A stretch of 64,000 nt of DNA, taken from NCBI GenBank assembly GCA_947478845.1, contig CANJXC010000016.1:1-64000 (forward strand). The letters run 5' to 3'. Source of the DNA: Spirochaetales bacterium. Lineage in GTDB: Bacteria > Spirochaetota > Spirochaetia > JABEVK01. A program made the translations under genes and the position numbers. The notes below the pieces were generated by a model. It was not told where the DNA came from and did not search any database. It was given only the letters and a program-made list of their open reading frames with translations. Below are positions 33,132 through 41,609 of the stretch, in pieces (the stretch's first letter is position 1; each line of letters opens with the position of its first letter).

Positions 33132-33784
33132 AAGCCCTCGGTTTTTTCGGAGACTTTTACCACAAGGAAGAAGCCCAGCAAACCTTTTTCTCGGCTGCGG
33201 CTCCTGGGGTAAACTGGCAATCGGTAACGCCACTGGCCTTTGACTGGGACCAACTTGATCACTATGAGTTGGTGGTAATGGCCGCCGAAAACCGTTTGGA
33301 TCCCCCTCGATCTGACGCCTCGTGGATGAGCGCTGCGCACGAGAAGCGGCTTGTCGACTGGGTGGAAAAGGGCGGTAACTTGCTAGCCTTTCACTCTGGG
33401 TTGGCTTCGTACCCGGAAGGGGGAGCCTATGCGGCCTTGGCAGGGGGGTCGTTCCAATTCCACCCCGTGGAGCACCCGCGGTTCCGATTTGTCCCCGAGC
33501 AGATACAACACCCGCTTCTGGCTGGAGTGGAAGCGTTCGAGCTGACAGACGAACAGTATTTTGTCCGCCGACCGGCCTCCGGTTCGCTTCTGCTTGGCAA
33601 GCTTGAATCGGCCGACTATGGCACTTCCTCGGCCTTTTGGTGCGCCGAGCGCGGAAAGGGCCGCATCGTTGGACTCACCCCAGGGCATACGCCCGCGTCG
33701 CTCACCAACCCCGGGTTGATCCGGCTGGCCTCCCATAGTATCTCTTGGCTGAGTGCTAATCCGCAGGCTCATCGTGCCCGCTGA
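33128..33784 (+). CDS. ThuA-like domain protein
   Basis: A 218-aa protein of the ThuA (class I glutamine-amidotransferase-like) family linked to trehalose and other disaccharide use. It has KALGFFGDFYHKEEAQ, the KGGNLLAFHSGLASYPEG strand-turn near residue 82 (no cysteine nucleophile, as is usual in ThuA), LTDEQYFVRRP, and FWCAERGKGRIVGLTPGH near residue 180. Start TTG 33128 overlaps the preceding stop (TTGA). Its role in sugar oxidation or reduction pathways is inferred from the family. Confidence 0.8.
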   Translation: MKALGFFGDFYHKEEAQQTFFSAAAPGVNWQSVTPLAFDWDQLDHYELVVMAAENRLDPPRSDASWMSAAHEKRLVDWVEKGGNLLAFHSGLASYPEGGAYAALAGGSFQFHPVEHPRFRFVPEQIQHPLLAGVEAFELTDEQYFVRRPASGSLLLGKLESADYGTSSAFWCAERGKGRIVGLTPGHTPASLTNPGLIRLASHSISWLSANPQAHRAR

Positions 33785-34691
33785 GCTCGGGCTCGGATGC
33801 TGGTCTTTTGGTGGCAAGGGGCCGCAGGCTCCCGATGACCAGAACTCAAGCAGACTCATGGAGCAAGCCTTGAAGGCAGGGGTGACCCACTTCGACACGG
33901 CCCAAGACTACGGCCAAGGGCACAGCGAAACGGTGGTAGGGCAATTCGCCGCTACTTCTTCCGCTAAACCGTTCTTGGCGACCAAGACCGCCACGTGCGA
34001 GCCTAGCGAAGTCCTCCAGCGCGTCCGCGAAAGCTTGAGTCGCCTCAAGCTTTCCACGATAGACCTGTTTTACATCCACTGGCCCAAAACTGGCAAAGAC
34101 CCCGCCCACATGGTGGAAGCCCTCGAAAACTGCCGCAGCCGGGGTTTGATCAAAGCCATCGGAGTGAGCAATTTTTCCGTGCCTCAGATGGAGGCCGCAG
34201 CCAAGGGTGGACGCATCGACTATCACCAAATGGGCTATAACCTCGCTTGGCGTTTCCCCGAAGAGGAGGTTTTACCCTTCTGCCGGGAGTACCAAATACA
34301 AGTGGTAGCCTACAGCCCCATGGCGCAAGGCCTGCTCACCAACCGCGGTTCCGATCCCGACAGGTGGGCTCCAGGCGACCCCCGCAGGGCGACCGTGTTC
34401 TACCAGCCGGAAGTATGGCCACGGGTGAAAACCTTCTTGGGGTCGCTTGGGGCTGTTGCTGCGGGAGCCGGGCTTACCCTTGAGGAGTTGGCACTCCGCT
34501 GGGTACTCACCCGACCGGGAGTCAGGGTGGCTGTCGCCGGGGCTAGCAGTTCGCAGCAACTGCAGGCTTTGGTTGAGTTTTCGCGCCGTGCCACGCAGCC
34601 GACGCCGGGTTTAGACCAGCTTGAAGAGTATTCGCTGGCTTTGAAGCACGACCTGCCTGCGGTGGGTAACATGTTTTTGCATTACCCTTGA
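33753..34691 (+). CDS. Aldo/keto reductase, second of two in the cluster
   Basis: A 312-aa aldo/keto reductase with LGLGCWSFGG, HFDTAQDYGQGHSE (catalytic Asp and Tyr near 48-53), the lysine in LATKTATC near 78, and YIHWPK near 110. The C-terminal NADP-binding region AVAGASSSQQL is near residue 270. The start is GTG 33753 or GTG 33774 (the latter has an AGG site); both overlap the ThuA gene, so it ends the operon. It is not close to the first reductase in detail, so the two probably act on different carbonyls. Confidence 0.88.
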   Translation: MLIRRLIVPAELGLGCWSFGGKGPQAPDDQNSSRLMEQALKAGVTHFDTAQDYGQGHSETVVGQFAATSSAKPFLATKTATCEPSEVLQRVRESLSRLKLSTIDLFYIHWPKTGKDPAHMVEALENCRSRGLIKAIGVSNFSVPQMEAAAKGGRIDYHQMGYNLAWRFPEEEVLPFCREYQIQVVAYSPMAQGLLTNRGSDPDRWAPGDPRRATVFYQPEVWPRVKTFLGSLGAVAAGAGLTLEELALRWVLTRPGVRVAVAGASSSQQLQALVEFSRRATQPTPGLDQLEEYSLALKHDLPAVGNMFLHYP

Positions 34692-34740
34692 TTTGGCGCC
34701 ATGGGTTGCATAAACCGCAAAAAACTGCCTTCGGTAGGAA

Positions 34741-36231
34741 CTATTTCTCGGTGTCTGGCATCACCAGAAGCATCAGGCTCAAAACCATGTCGAGAGCCAT
34801 CAAGGCTTTATCGAGTTGTGCAAAAACACTGGCCGTCCGCCGATGCAGAGAGGGGTCGAGAGAAAAGTAGCGGGGAGTCTTGGCGGTCGCATCGGCTTGG
34901 TAACCTAAAAGAAGGGTTTGGAGAGCCTTGAGGGAACTCAGTCCGAGACTGCAGACCAGTTCTGCCCGGTCGTTGGCGCGGGAAATAGCCAGTTGAGGAC
35001 TGTCACGATGATGGCCTTCTGTGAACTTTTGCTGCATCAGCTCGTCAATCTGGATCAAGGGCGACTGGGAAGAAGAGGCAAAGTCTACGCAGAACTTAGT
35101 CAGCATTTCGATCAACTTGAAGTAGGGCACCAAGACCTCGCGAAACTCCCGTCGGTCTGATTCCTTGATGAAGTCGATTTCCAGTTGAAACCGTTGAAAA
35201 ACGGGGCGAAACAGTTTCTCGTCGTAGGTTATTCGAAAAGACTCGAGAATCTGCAACCCTTCGAAAAAGTTGAGTTCCGGGAGGCGTTTGCTCAGGAGGA
35301 AGTCGTTGGTGAGCTGGTTGTACATAGGGATCACTGCCAATTCGTGGCCGGCAAACGCGGCTTCCACCTTTTGGGCATTTCCCTTCCTCTGGTCTTGGCG
35401 CTCCTGGAAACGGATCTCGCTCTCGAACTCGCCGAGCAGTTGCCGTATTTCGGCCTCGAGGTTTCCTTCATGGTAGGAGGCCTTTCTTAAGGGAAACTCG
35501 GCATCGCCAAGGATGCCCCTCACCAGCACAGAGAAACGGTCGCCGTCGAACAGCTTGGCCAAAGCTTGGCGAAGAGGCTTTAGCTTTTCCAAATCGACCT
35601 GCTGGTATGCGGCCTTGAGGACGAGGTCCATCATGGGGCCTAGCTGTATTGGCTTGGCAACGTAATACAAGTCAAGGAGCTGGTCTGCCATGAAAAGGCC
35701 TTTCGGTGGTGAGGTGGAGGTCGGATACAGCTCGTGAAGTTCATCCCAAGGATGACAGCACAGGTGCAGTAAAGCCACCAAATCGGTGTAGGCTAAGTCC
35801 CAGTCGTGGGCACTGGAGTGGGGAAGGCTCGCCACTCTGGCCACCAAGGTGGCACGCGCCGCAGCGTCGAGGGGAGCGGTAAGTTTGAGTTGCTCTGGCG
35901 TGAGCTGATGACGAGCTAGCAAATCCTCAATCAGGTGCTGCCTCACCACAGGCAAGTAACCCGAGGGAATGCTCACTTTGCTTTTAAGGTGAACCTCGGC
36001 CGCGACTTTCTCGCAAGCATCTCTCAACTCGGCTATCGAGGCTCGAAACTCAGGGGTAAAAACATCGAGGACAGGCCGATACCACGGGGGCTGAGTCTTG
36101 TAGAGCGAGCTCCACATTTTGGCGAGTAACCTGTCGTGGCTGTCGGCATTCACCAAGCCGGGAAAGTGAAGGATCAACCACCTGCGGAAGGGGTGAAACT
36201 CACTGGTTTTGGGCAAGGTTTCCGCCGCCAT
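34741..36231 (-). CDS. Helical protein of unknown function, 496 aa
   Basis: A soluble, mainly alpha-helical protein with no signal peptide or membrane span until a hydrophobic stretch at the extreme C-terminus (ALMALDMVLSLMLLVMPD). Phrases such as FRRWLILHFPGLVNAD, KMWSSLYKTQPPWYRPVL and a central LYYVAKPIQLGPMMDLVL resemble large conserved proteins I associate with spirochaetes (DUF5312-like), but only weakly. It follows the coiled-coil/KAP-rich gene by eight bases and is probably co-transcribed with it. I cannot assign a function. Confidence 0.6.
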   Translation of the reverse strand: MAAETLPKTSEFHPFRRWLILHFPGLVNADSHDRLLAKMWSSLYKTQPPWYRPVLDVFTPEFRASIAELRDACEKVAAEVHLKSKVSIPSGYLPVVRQHLIEDLLARHQLTPEQLKLTAPLDAAARATLVARVASLPHSSAHDWDLAYTDLVALLHLCCHPWDELHELYPTSTSPPKGLFMADQLLDLYYVAKPIQLGPMMDLVLKAAYQQVDLEKLKPLRQALAKLFDGDRFSVLVRGILGDAEFPLRKASYHEGNLEAEIRQLLGEFESEIRFQERQDQRKGNAQKVEAAFAGHELAVIPMYNQLTNDFLLSKRLPELNFFEGLQILESFRITYDEKLFRPVFQRFQLEIDFIKESDRREFREVLVPYFKLIEMLTKFCVDFASSSQSPLIQIDELMQQKFTEGHHRDSPQLAISRANDRAELVCSLGLSSLKALQTLLLGYQADATAKTPRYFSLDPSLHRRTASVFAQLDKALMALDMVLSLMLLVMPDTEK

Positions 36232-36239
36232 TCTGTAAC

Positions 36240-36644
36240 TTAGGTTTTGGGGGGATTCTTTTTGGCTGGTGGCTTAGTGGCGCTCGCCTTGGGCGCAACT
36301 TTGGGTGCCACGGCTTGAGGAGTTGACAGTTTTGGTGCAGCTTTAGGGGCCACGGCTTTAGGTGCTGATACTTTTGGCGCAGTTTTCGTTACGGTTTTCT
36401 TGGCCTGCTGGGCTCCTTCAAGTTCGGCCTCCAAACCCTTAAGTTCGGCTCTCAAGGCTTTCCAAACTACCTTGGCATCGTCGGAGTTTTCCACGAGCTT
36501 CGACTCCAGCCCGTCGCGGTCCTTTTGGAGTTGATCGAGGCGCTGAATCACCTTGGCTATCGCAGTGATGGAAACGCCGGCTGCGGCAGCCTTGTCGATG
36601 ACTTTTCGGCTGGCCTTCAGAACATCTTTTTTGTTTTTTGCCAT
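36240..36644 (-). CDS. Coiled-coil protein with Lys/Ala/Pro-rich tail
   Basis: A 134-aa basic protein. Residues ~1-75 form a helix and a coiled coil (IQRLDQLQKDRDGLESKL). The last ~55 are low-complexity repeats of APK type (APKAVAPKAAPKLSTP) like histone H1 or other bacterial nucleoid-binding tails. A nucleic-acid role is plausible but unproven. GGAGGA precedes the ATG. Confidence 0.6.
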   Translation of the reverse strand: MAKNKKDVLKASRKVIDKAAAAGVSITAIAKVIQRLDQLQKDRDGLESKLVENSDDAKVVWKALRAELKGLEAELEGAQQAKKTVTKTAPKVSAPKAVAPKAAPKLSTPQAVAPKVAPKASATKPPAKKNPPKT

Positions 36645-36827
36645 GACCTGTCCTCCCTAATCTAACACCTGCCCTTAATGCTAGTTCACAATAGGTCGGT
36701 TTTCAAGCAAAAGATTGACCACTGCGACGGGTTGATCACCAACGAAACCGAAAGGGCCGTGGCTTACCGCAAGAGCCACTAGCCTTTGGTCGCGGGAAGG
36801 GTTACTTTTTGTAACCTGGAGGGAAAC

Positions 36828-37640
36828 ATGTCCCGTTTGCCCACTCTTTCGCTTCCGCACGGCGGTGGACCTTGGAATGTCATGAAAAACGCCTTTGGTG
36901 ATCCGGCCCCTTTTGAAGAACTAGCCGCGTGGCTGGTCGCAGTGGGTAAGCGTTACCGGGGCCGTGCCAAGGCCCTCTTGGTGATTTCTGCCCATTGGGA
37001 GGAACGCCAGCCCACCGTGCATTTTGGCAAGGCGCCAGGGATGCTCTACGACTACGGCGGTTTTCCCGATTTTACCTACCAGCTGAAATGGCCCGCTCCT
37101 GGGGCTCCCGAAGTGGCTGCCCGCGTGGAGGAACTTTTGAAGGGTGCCGGTTTTACTCCTGGCCGAGAGGAAGATCGGGGCTACGACCACGGGACTTTTG
37201 TGCCCTTGATGGTGGCGTATCCGGAGGCCGACCTCCCGGTTGCTCAACTTTCCTTGGTGAGCTCACTCGACCCGGCGACCCATGTGGCTTTGGGAAAGGC
37301 CTTGACGCCCCTGCGCGACGAAGGAGTTCTTATTCTTGCCAGCGGAATGAGTTATCATAATATGAACGGCTTTATGACCGGCGACCCCCAAGTGGCCAAA
37401 ACCGCCCGGGGTTTCGATGCCTGGCTCAATCAAACGATTGCACTTTCCGACTCCGAGGAGCGCAATCGGCGGTTAATAGCCTGGGAATTGGCCCCCGGAG
37501 CCCGGGAATGCCACCCGCGCAGCGAACACCTGATTCCGCTCTTTGTGGCAGCGGGGGCGGCCGGAGCCGACCTAGGTCGAACCGATCACTCACAAGACCT
37601 GATGGGCGTGCCGATTTCTGGGCACATTTTTGGAGAATAA
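36828..37640 (+). CDS. Class III extradiol dioxygenase (DODA/YgiD type)
   Basis: A 270-aa non-haem iron enzyme of the 4,5-DOPA-extradiol-dioxygenase family: LSLPHGGGPWNVM with a metal-site His near residue 12, LLVISAHWEER near 47, DHGTFVPLMVAYP near 117 and SGMSYHNMNGF near 175. The physiological substrate in bacteria is usually unknown. TGGAGGG lies before ATG 36828, which fits the family start. The SDR gene follows six bases later. Confidence 0.85.
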   Translation: MSRLPTLSLPHGGGPWNVMKNAFGDPAPFEELAAWLVAVGKRYRGRAKALLVISAHWEERQPTVHFGKAPGMLYDYGGFPDFTYQLKWPAPGAPEVAARVEELLKGAGFTPGREEDRGYDHGTFVPLMVAYPEADLPVAQLSLVSSLDPATHVALGKALTPLRDEGVLILASGMSYHNMNGFMTGDPQVAKTARGFDAWLNQTIALSDSEERNRRLIAWELAPGARECHPRSEHLIPLFVAAGAAGADLGRTDHSQDLMGVPISGHIFGE

Positions 37641-37646
37641 ACCCCT

Positions 37647-38504
37647 ATGATGCAATCTGTTGTGATTACCGGCGTATCCACCGGCATCGGACGCTCGGCC
37701 GCCGAACACCTGCTGAAACTCGGTTACCGGGTATTCGGCTCGGTAAGGCAGGAATCTACCGCTGTTGAGATGAAGGCTCACTTGGGTGAATCGTTTATCC
37801 CGCTGGTATTTGATGTGACCGATGAGCCGGCAGTGGCGAAGGCAAAGGCTCTGGTAGAAGCGGCTCTAGCCGGACAAACTCTGTCGGCTCTGGTCAACAA
37901 CGCCGGCATAGCAGTCGCGGGTCCGCTAGAAACCATAAACACAGCCGACCTCCGGCGCCAATTGGAAACCAATTTGATGGGTCCGCACATTGTCACCCGT
38001 GCTTTTTTGCCCCTTTTGGGAGCGGTTAAAGGCTTTTCAGGCCTTCCTGGGCGTATCGTCAACGTCTCATCCATCGCCGGCCGGATTTCGTTTCCCCTTA
38101 TGGGGCCGTACGCGGTGAGCAAACATGGCCTTGAGGCCTACAGCGATTCGCTGCGTCGCGAGTTGCAGGTTTGGGGCATCGATGTCATTGTTTTGGGGCC
38201 CGGAGCCGTGAAGACTCCCATTTGGGACAAGGCCGAGCAGAACGACATGTCGTCGCTGGCTGGCGGACCCTACGAAGTGGCCGCCAAAGGCATGATGGGC
38301 TACGCGGCTTCCTCGGCCATCAACGGACTCGAAGCCTTGGTGATTGCAAAAGCCGTGGAAAAGGCCATCACCGCAAAACGACCGAAGGCTCGTTACGTTC
38401 TGGTGAAAAACTTCCTGATCGACTGGTGGGTTCCCGCACATTTGCCTAAGCGACTGTTTGATGCTGCTCTGGCCAAGGGGTTGGGGCTTCACCGGCAAAA
38501 ATGA
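37647..38504 (+). CDS. Short-chain dehydrogenase/reductase
   Basis: A 285-aa classical SDR with the cofactor loop TGVSTGIGRSAA near residue 8, NNAG near 87, the catalytic serine in IVNVSSIAG near 138 and YAVSK near 154. Its C-terminal region (WWVPAHLPKRLFD) resembles retinol-dehydrogenase-like or sterol SDRs. Its end overlaps or abuts the start of the transporter gene. Confidence 0.9.
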   Translation: MMQSVVITGVSTGIGRSAAEHLLKLGYRVFGSVRQESTAVEMKAHLGESFIPLVFDVTDEPAVAKAKALVEAALAGQTLSALVNNAGIAVAGPLETINTADLRRQLETNLMGPHIVTRAFLPLLGAVKGFSGLPGRIVNVSSIAGRISFPLMGPYAVSKHGLEAYSDSLRRELQVWGIDVIVLGPGAVKTPIWDKAEQNDMSSLAGGPYEVAAKGMMGYAASSAINGLEALVIAKAVEKAITAKRPKARYVLVKNFLIDWWVPAHLPKRLFDAALAKGLGLHRQK

Positions 38505-38526
38505 CCTGCTCCCTCTCCTTCTGCGT

Positions 38527-40779
38527 ATGGACGACCAAGCCCCGATAAAGCTATCCTCAGGGCACATGGACTCGGTTACCGAAAAACAAAAACTGGCCTC
38601 GGGACGCTCCACCTCGGTCGTTGAAGGATTCATCCAGACCATTGGCATCAACATGGGAGGGATCTACCTTCCCAACTTCATTTTGACCGCCTTCCTTCTC
38701 GAAGTGATGCACGCTTCCCATGCGCTCATCGGACTGGCCACTTCGGTGCAGTTTTTTGTCGGTCTTCTCCAGCCGCTGGCGAACATTTTCGTGCACAAAG
38801 TTGCCTCCCGCAGGGTCGTGGCGGCCATTTCGGGCCTGTTGAGCCGCCTGCTGTTTGTGGGTGCCATTTTTTACGGTATGGCCAACTCAGGGCCCGGGGC
38901 AGAGGTCGTTTTCATGGTGATCCTCGTTGTCGGCGCCTTTCTGATGGCCGCAGCGAGCTCGGTATGGAGCACCTGGATTGCCGACCTCGTGCCCGAGGCA
39001 ATCCGAGGCCGCTACTTTGCCTTGCGCAACTCGATTTCTTCCGTTGCCGGGATTTTCGCGGTGCTCATCGGTGGCTGGTTGCTCAAGGTTCTTCCCGGCG
39101 AGACGGGATATACGGTGGTGTACGTGATCGCGGTTATTACCGCCATTATCGGATCCGTTCTGGTGCTCATGCAGTACGAGCCAGCCCAAGCCGAACAGCC
39201 CAAGGGATCGATGTGGTCGAGCTACCAGGAGATTCTCAAAGACCGCAACTTCATGGCTTTCGTGCGGATGGTGCTGTTTTTCAATTTGGCTCTGGTGATT
39301 GCAGGGCCGTTCTTCACCGTGCATTTTCTGGAAATTCTGCGTATTCCCATCGACCAGCTGGCCTATCTCACGGCGGGTGCTGCTGTGGCGGGAATTTTAG
39401 GCAATTTCTTCTTCGGGAAGATGAGCGACATTCTCGGCAACCGGTTTATCATCCGTTTCAGCCTCCTCATGCTCATGATTCCTACTGGGCTCATGTTGTT
39501 TTTGCCGGCCCGAAACCCTCTTCCTTTAGTAGCTGCCGTCATTTTGTTGCAGGCCTTTTTCGGCTCGGGTTGGGGGCTGGCAACCTTCAACACCTCGCTG
39601 TCGATTTCGCCGCGGGGAAAGCGAGCCCTCTACATTGGAGTCTACAACTCGCTCAACTCGCTCTCGGCGGTAGCCGCTCCCATTTTGGGCGGTTTTTTGA
39701 TCGACCTTTATAAGAACAACCACCTCCCCGTGCTCGGCTTTGTGTTTCCACCCACCTACGTTGTCTTCGCCCTGAGCCTCATCCTTCTGCTCATCGGCCT
39801 GTTGGCCTTCCCTTTCTACTCCGAGGGAAGTCGCCACGAGGACTACAGCCTCCGAGACGTGGTATTCCGCATGAACTTTCCTGAAATCCTCTACAAGCTT
39901 TTTGTGAGCACCTTTATACCACGCATCTCGAGCCGCCATAAGCTTACAGAGGACATCGCCGACCTCCGTTCTCCGGCTGCTGTGAGGCCGCTTGAGCGCC
40001 TGCTCGACGACATGGACCCCGAGGTCCGCATGAGCGCCTTGGAGGGCCTGGGCAAAACCGAGTCGCTCGGTGCTCTCGAGGCCCTGCTCGAGTTTCATCC
40101 CCGAGCCGGGGTGTTGGAAAAGGTGGAGCTCTTAAGGGCCTACAAGCCGTTTGCTACCGACCCGCGGGTAAGAGCCCTCTTGCTAGCGGAAACCCGCTCA
40201 GAGTTGCTCACCCGGCGCCTGCGGGCCCTGAGGTCGCTCGGTCCGGCGGCGTCCGACCCGGAGGTAGCCTCCCTAGCTCTCGAACAGACCAAGCTGACGA
40301 GCCTCGATGAAGAGGAGTATCTGGCGTGGGTAGAACTCTGTGTTCAGGCCAAGGAGTGGGACGTGATAGAGCACACGTTACCCCGCTACAGTACCCTCTC
40401 GTTTCCCGCTGGCCGCCGGGGACTCCTTTTCCACTGGAGCCAACTGTTCGATTTCCGGGACAAGTTTTATCGCTACCTGAGCTACGAAAATGCCGATGAG
40501 CGGGAATCTGTGCTCGATGAGCAGCGCGCGGCGTCGATTGAAGCCCTCAGCCGGAGTCGGTTGGTGAGCGAAATCAAGTACAGCCTACGCACCGAGGCCC
40601 GCGCCAACGGCAACCATGCCCTCGAGTTCTTCCGTTCCATGGACAAAGCACTTTTCCATGCCCTCAAGCCCTGGAATGCGCATGTGCAGGCCTTGGTGAA
40701 AGCCTTCCTGTACCAGAACACCCTCAGCGAGGAAGAGGAAGTTTTCCTCCTGATGACCGTGAGAAAACTGCTCGAGTAG
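38527..40779 (+). CDS. MFS transporter with large C-terminal HEAT-like domain
   Basis: A 750-aa protein. Residues ~30-450 are a 12-span major facilitator (GFIQTIGINMGGIYLPNF, DLVPEAIRGRYFALRN near residue 155, and IYLPLR-type loops). From ~490 the chain is soluble and helical, with HEAT-like units such as RPLERLLDDMDPEVRMSALEGL, followed by a region with no named domain. Typical MFS proteins stop near 420-450 aa. The tail is presumably cytoplasmic. ATG 38527 is chosen over longer frames that run through the SDR; ATG 38566 is also possible. Confidence 0.82.
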   Translation: MDDQAPIKLSSGHMDSVTEKQKLASGRSTSVVEGFIQTIGINMGGIYLPNFILTAFLLEVMHASHALIGLATSVQFFVGLLQPLANIFVHKVASRRVVAAISGLLSRLLFVGAIFYGMANSGPGAEVVFMVILVVGAFLMAAASSVWSTWIADLVPEAIRGRYFALRNSISSVAGIFAVLIGGWLLKVLPGETGYTVVYVIAVITAIIGSVLVLMQYEPAQAEQPKGSMWSSYQEILKDRNFMAFVRMVLFFNLALVIAGPFFTVHFLEILRIPIDQLAYLTAGAAVAGILGNFFFGKMSDILGNRFIIRFSLLMLMIPTGLMLFLPARNPLPLVAAVILLQAFFGSGWGLATFNTSLSISPRGKRALYIGVYNSLNSLSAVAAPILGGFLIDLYKNNHLPVLGFVFPPTYVVFALSLILLLIGLLAFPFYSEGSRHEDYSLRDVVFRMNFPEILYKLFVSTFIPRISSRHKLTEDIADLRSPAAVRPLERLLDDMDPEVRMSALEGLGKTESLGALEALLEFHPRAGVLEKVELLRAYKPFATDPRVRALLLAETRSELLTRRLRALRSLGPAASDPEVASLALEQTKLTSLDEEEYLAWVELCVQAKEWDVIEHTLPRYSTLSFPAGRRGLLFHWSQLFDFRDKFYRYLSYENADERESVLDEQRAASIEALSRSRLVSEIKYSLRTEARANGNHALEFFRSMDKALFHALKPWNAHVQALVKAFLYQNTLSEEEEVFLLMTVRKLLE

Positions 40780-40796
40780 CTGGTCAAAAGAGCTTT

Positions 40797-41609
40797 CTAT
40801 TTCTTCTTGGCCGCCACAATGGTCGCGGCCCGGAGAGCCTCACCCGAGCGAGCATGAAACTCAAGCAGCAGTTGCTGCAAGTCGCCAAACCACTTCTTCT
40901 GTACGGCGCAGGCCGCTACGCCGAGATAGCGAAAATGCCAGGGTTCAAATTGATAGCCGGTAAGGGCTTCTTGGGCCTCAGGGTAACTCATCGACAGCCC
41001 AAACTCACCGGCGTGCTCGGCCAGCCATTGACCCTCGGCAGTATCGGCAAACTCTGGGGTAATGCTTCCAAAGTCGATCACTGTGCCCAATTGGTGCTGG
41101 CTGTGGCCGGCCCGGGCTGAATACCGGTCGGCGGTAGCCACCCCGTCTTTATTCACATAGCTCTGAAACAAGTCGCGTTGGTAGATCCAGCTCCGATAAG
41201 CCGACGAGAACACGAGGTTGAGACCAGCCTTTTTGGCGGCTTTGCTCAGGGCCTGCAAGGCGGGTACGTAGGCCTTGCGGAACTTAAGGTCGTTTCGGTT
41301 CAGGGGAAGGCTGTAATTGCGCAGAAGCACCAGATCTTTGGGTTCGTAGTCGTTGGGAAGGGCGACTTTCTTGTCGACAAGCACAAGTTGGTCTGCTGGC
41401 GCGCCGAGGAGCACTTGGTACTCTTTCAGAAAATCTGCGGGACTGGCCAGTATGGCGGCTCGATAGGGCTCAGGCACCGCTTCGATTAGCGGCGCAAACG
41501 TTGAGGCTGTGAAGGTAAAGCCCTGGGCCAGAACCGGTTGGGCTTCAACTGGTGACCACAGGCCCGCTGCGAGGAACAACGCCAGCAGTCGGAGCGCAGG
41601 AGCCTTCAC
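40797..41609 (-). CDS. D-alanyl-D-alanine carboxypeptidase (VanY-type)
   Basis: A ~270-aa exported zinc peptidase acting on peptidoglycan side chains. It has a signal peptide (MKAPALRLLALFLAAGLW), VFSSAYRSWIYQ near residue 135, the zinc block AGHSQHQLGTVIDFG near 165 and EPWHFRYLG near 225, the M15 signature. GTG 41609 forms a GTGA overlap with the end of lon and gives a positively charged signal peptide; GTG 41615 is the alternative. Being directly downstream of lon, it is probably co-transcribed. Confidence 0.88.
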   Translation of the reverse strand: MKAPALRLLALFLAAGLWSPVEAQPVLAQGFTFTASTFAPLIEAVPEPYRAAILASPADFLKEYQVLLGAPADQLVLVDKKVALPNDYEPKDLVLLRNYSLPLNRNDLKFRKAYVPALQALSKAAKKAGLNLVFSSAYRSWIYQRDLFQSYVNKDGVATADRYSARAGHSQHQLGTVIDFGSITPEFADTAEGQWLAEHAGEFGLSMSYPEAQEALTGYQFEPWHFRYLGVAACAVQKKWFGDLQQLLLEFHARSGEALRAATIVAAKKK

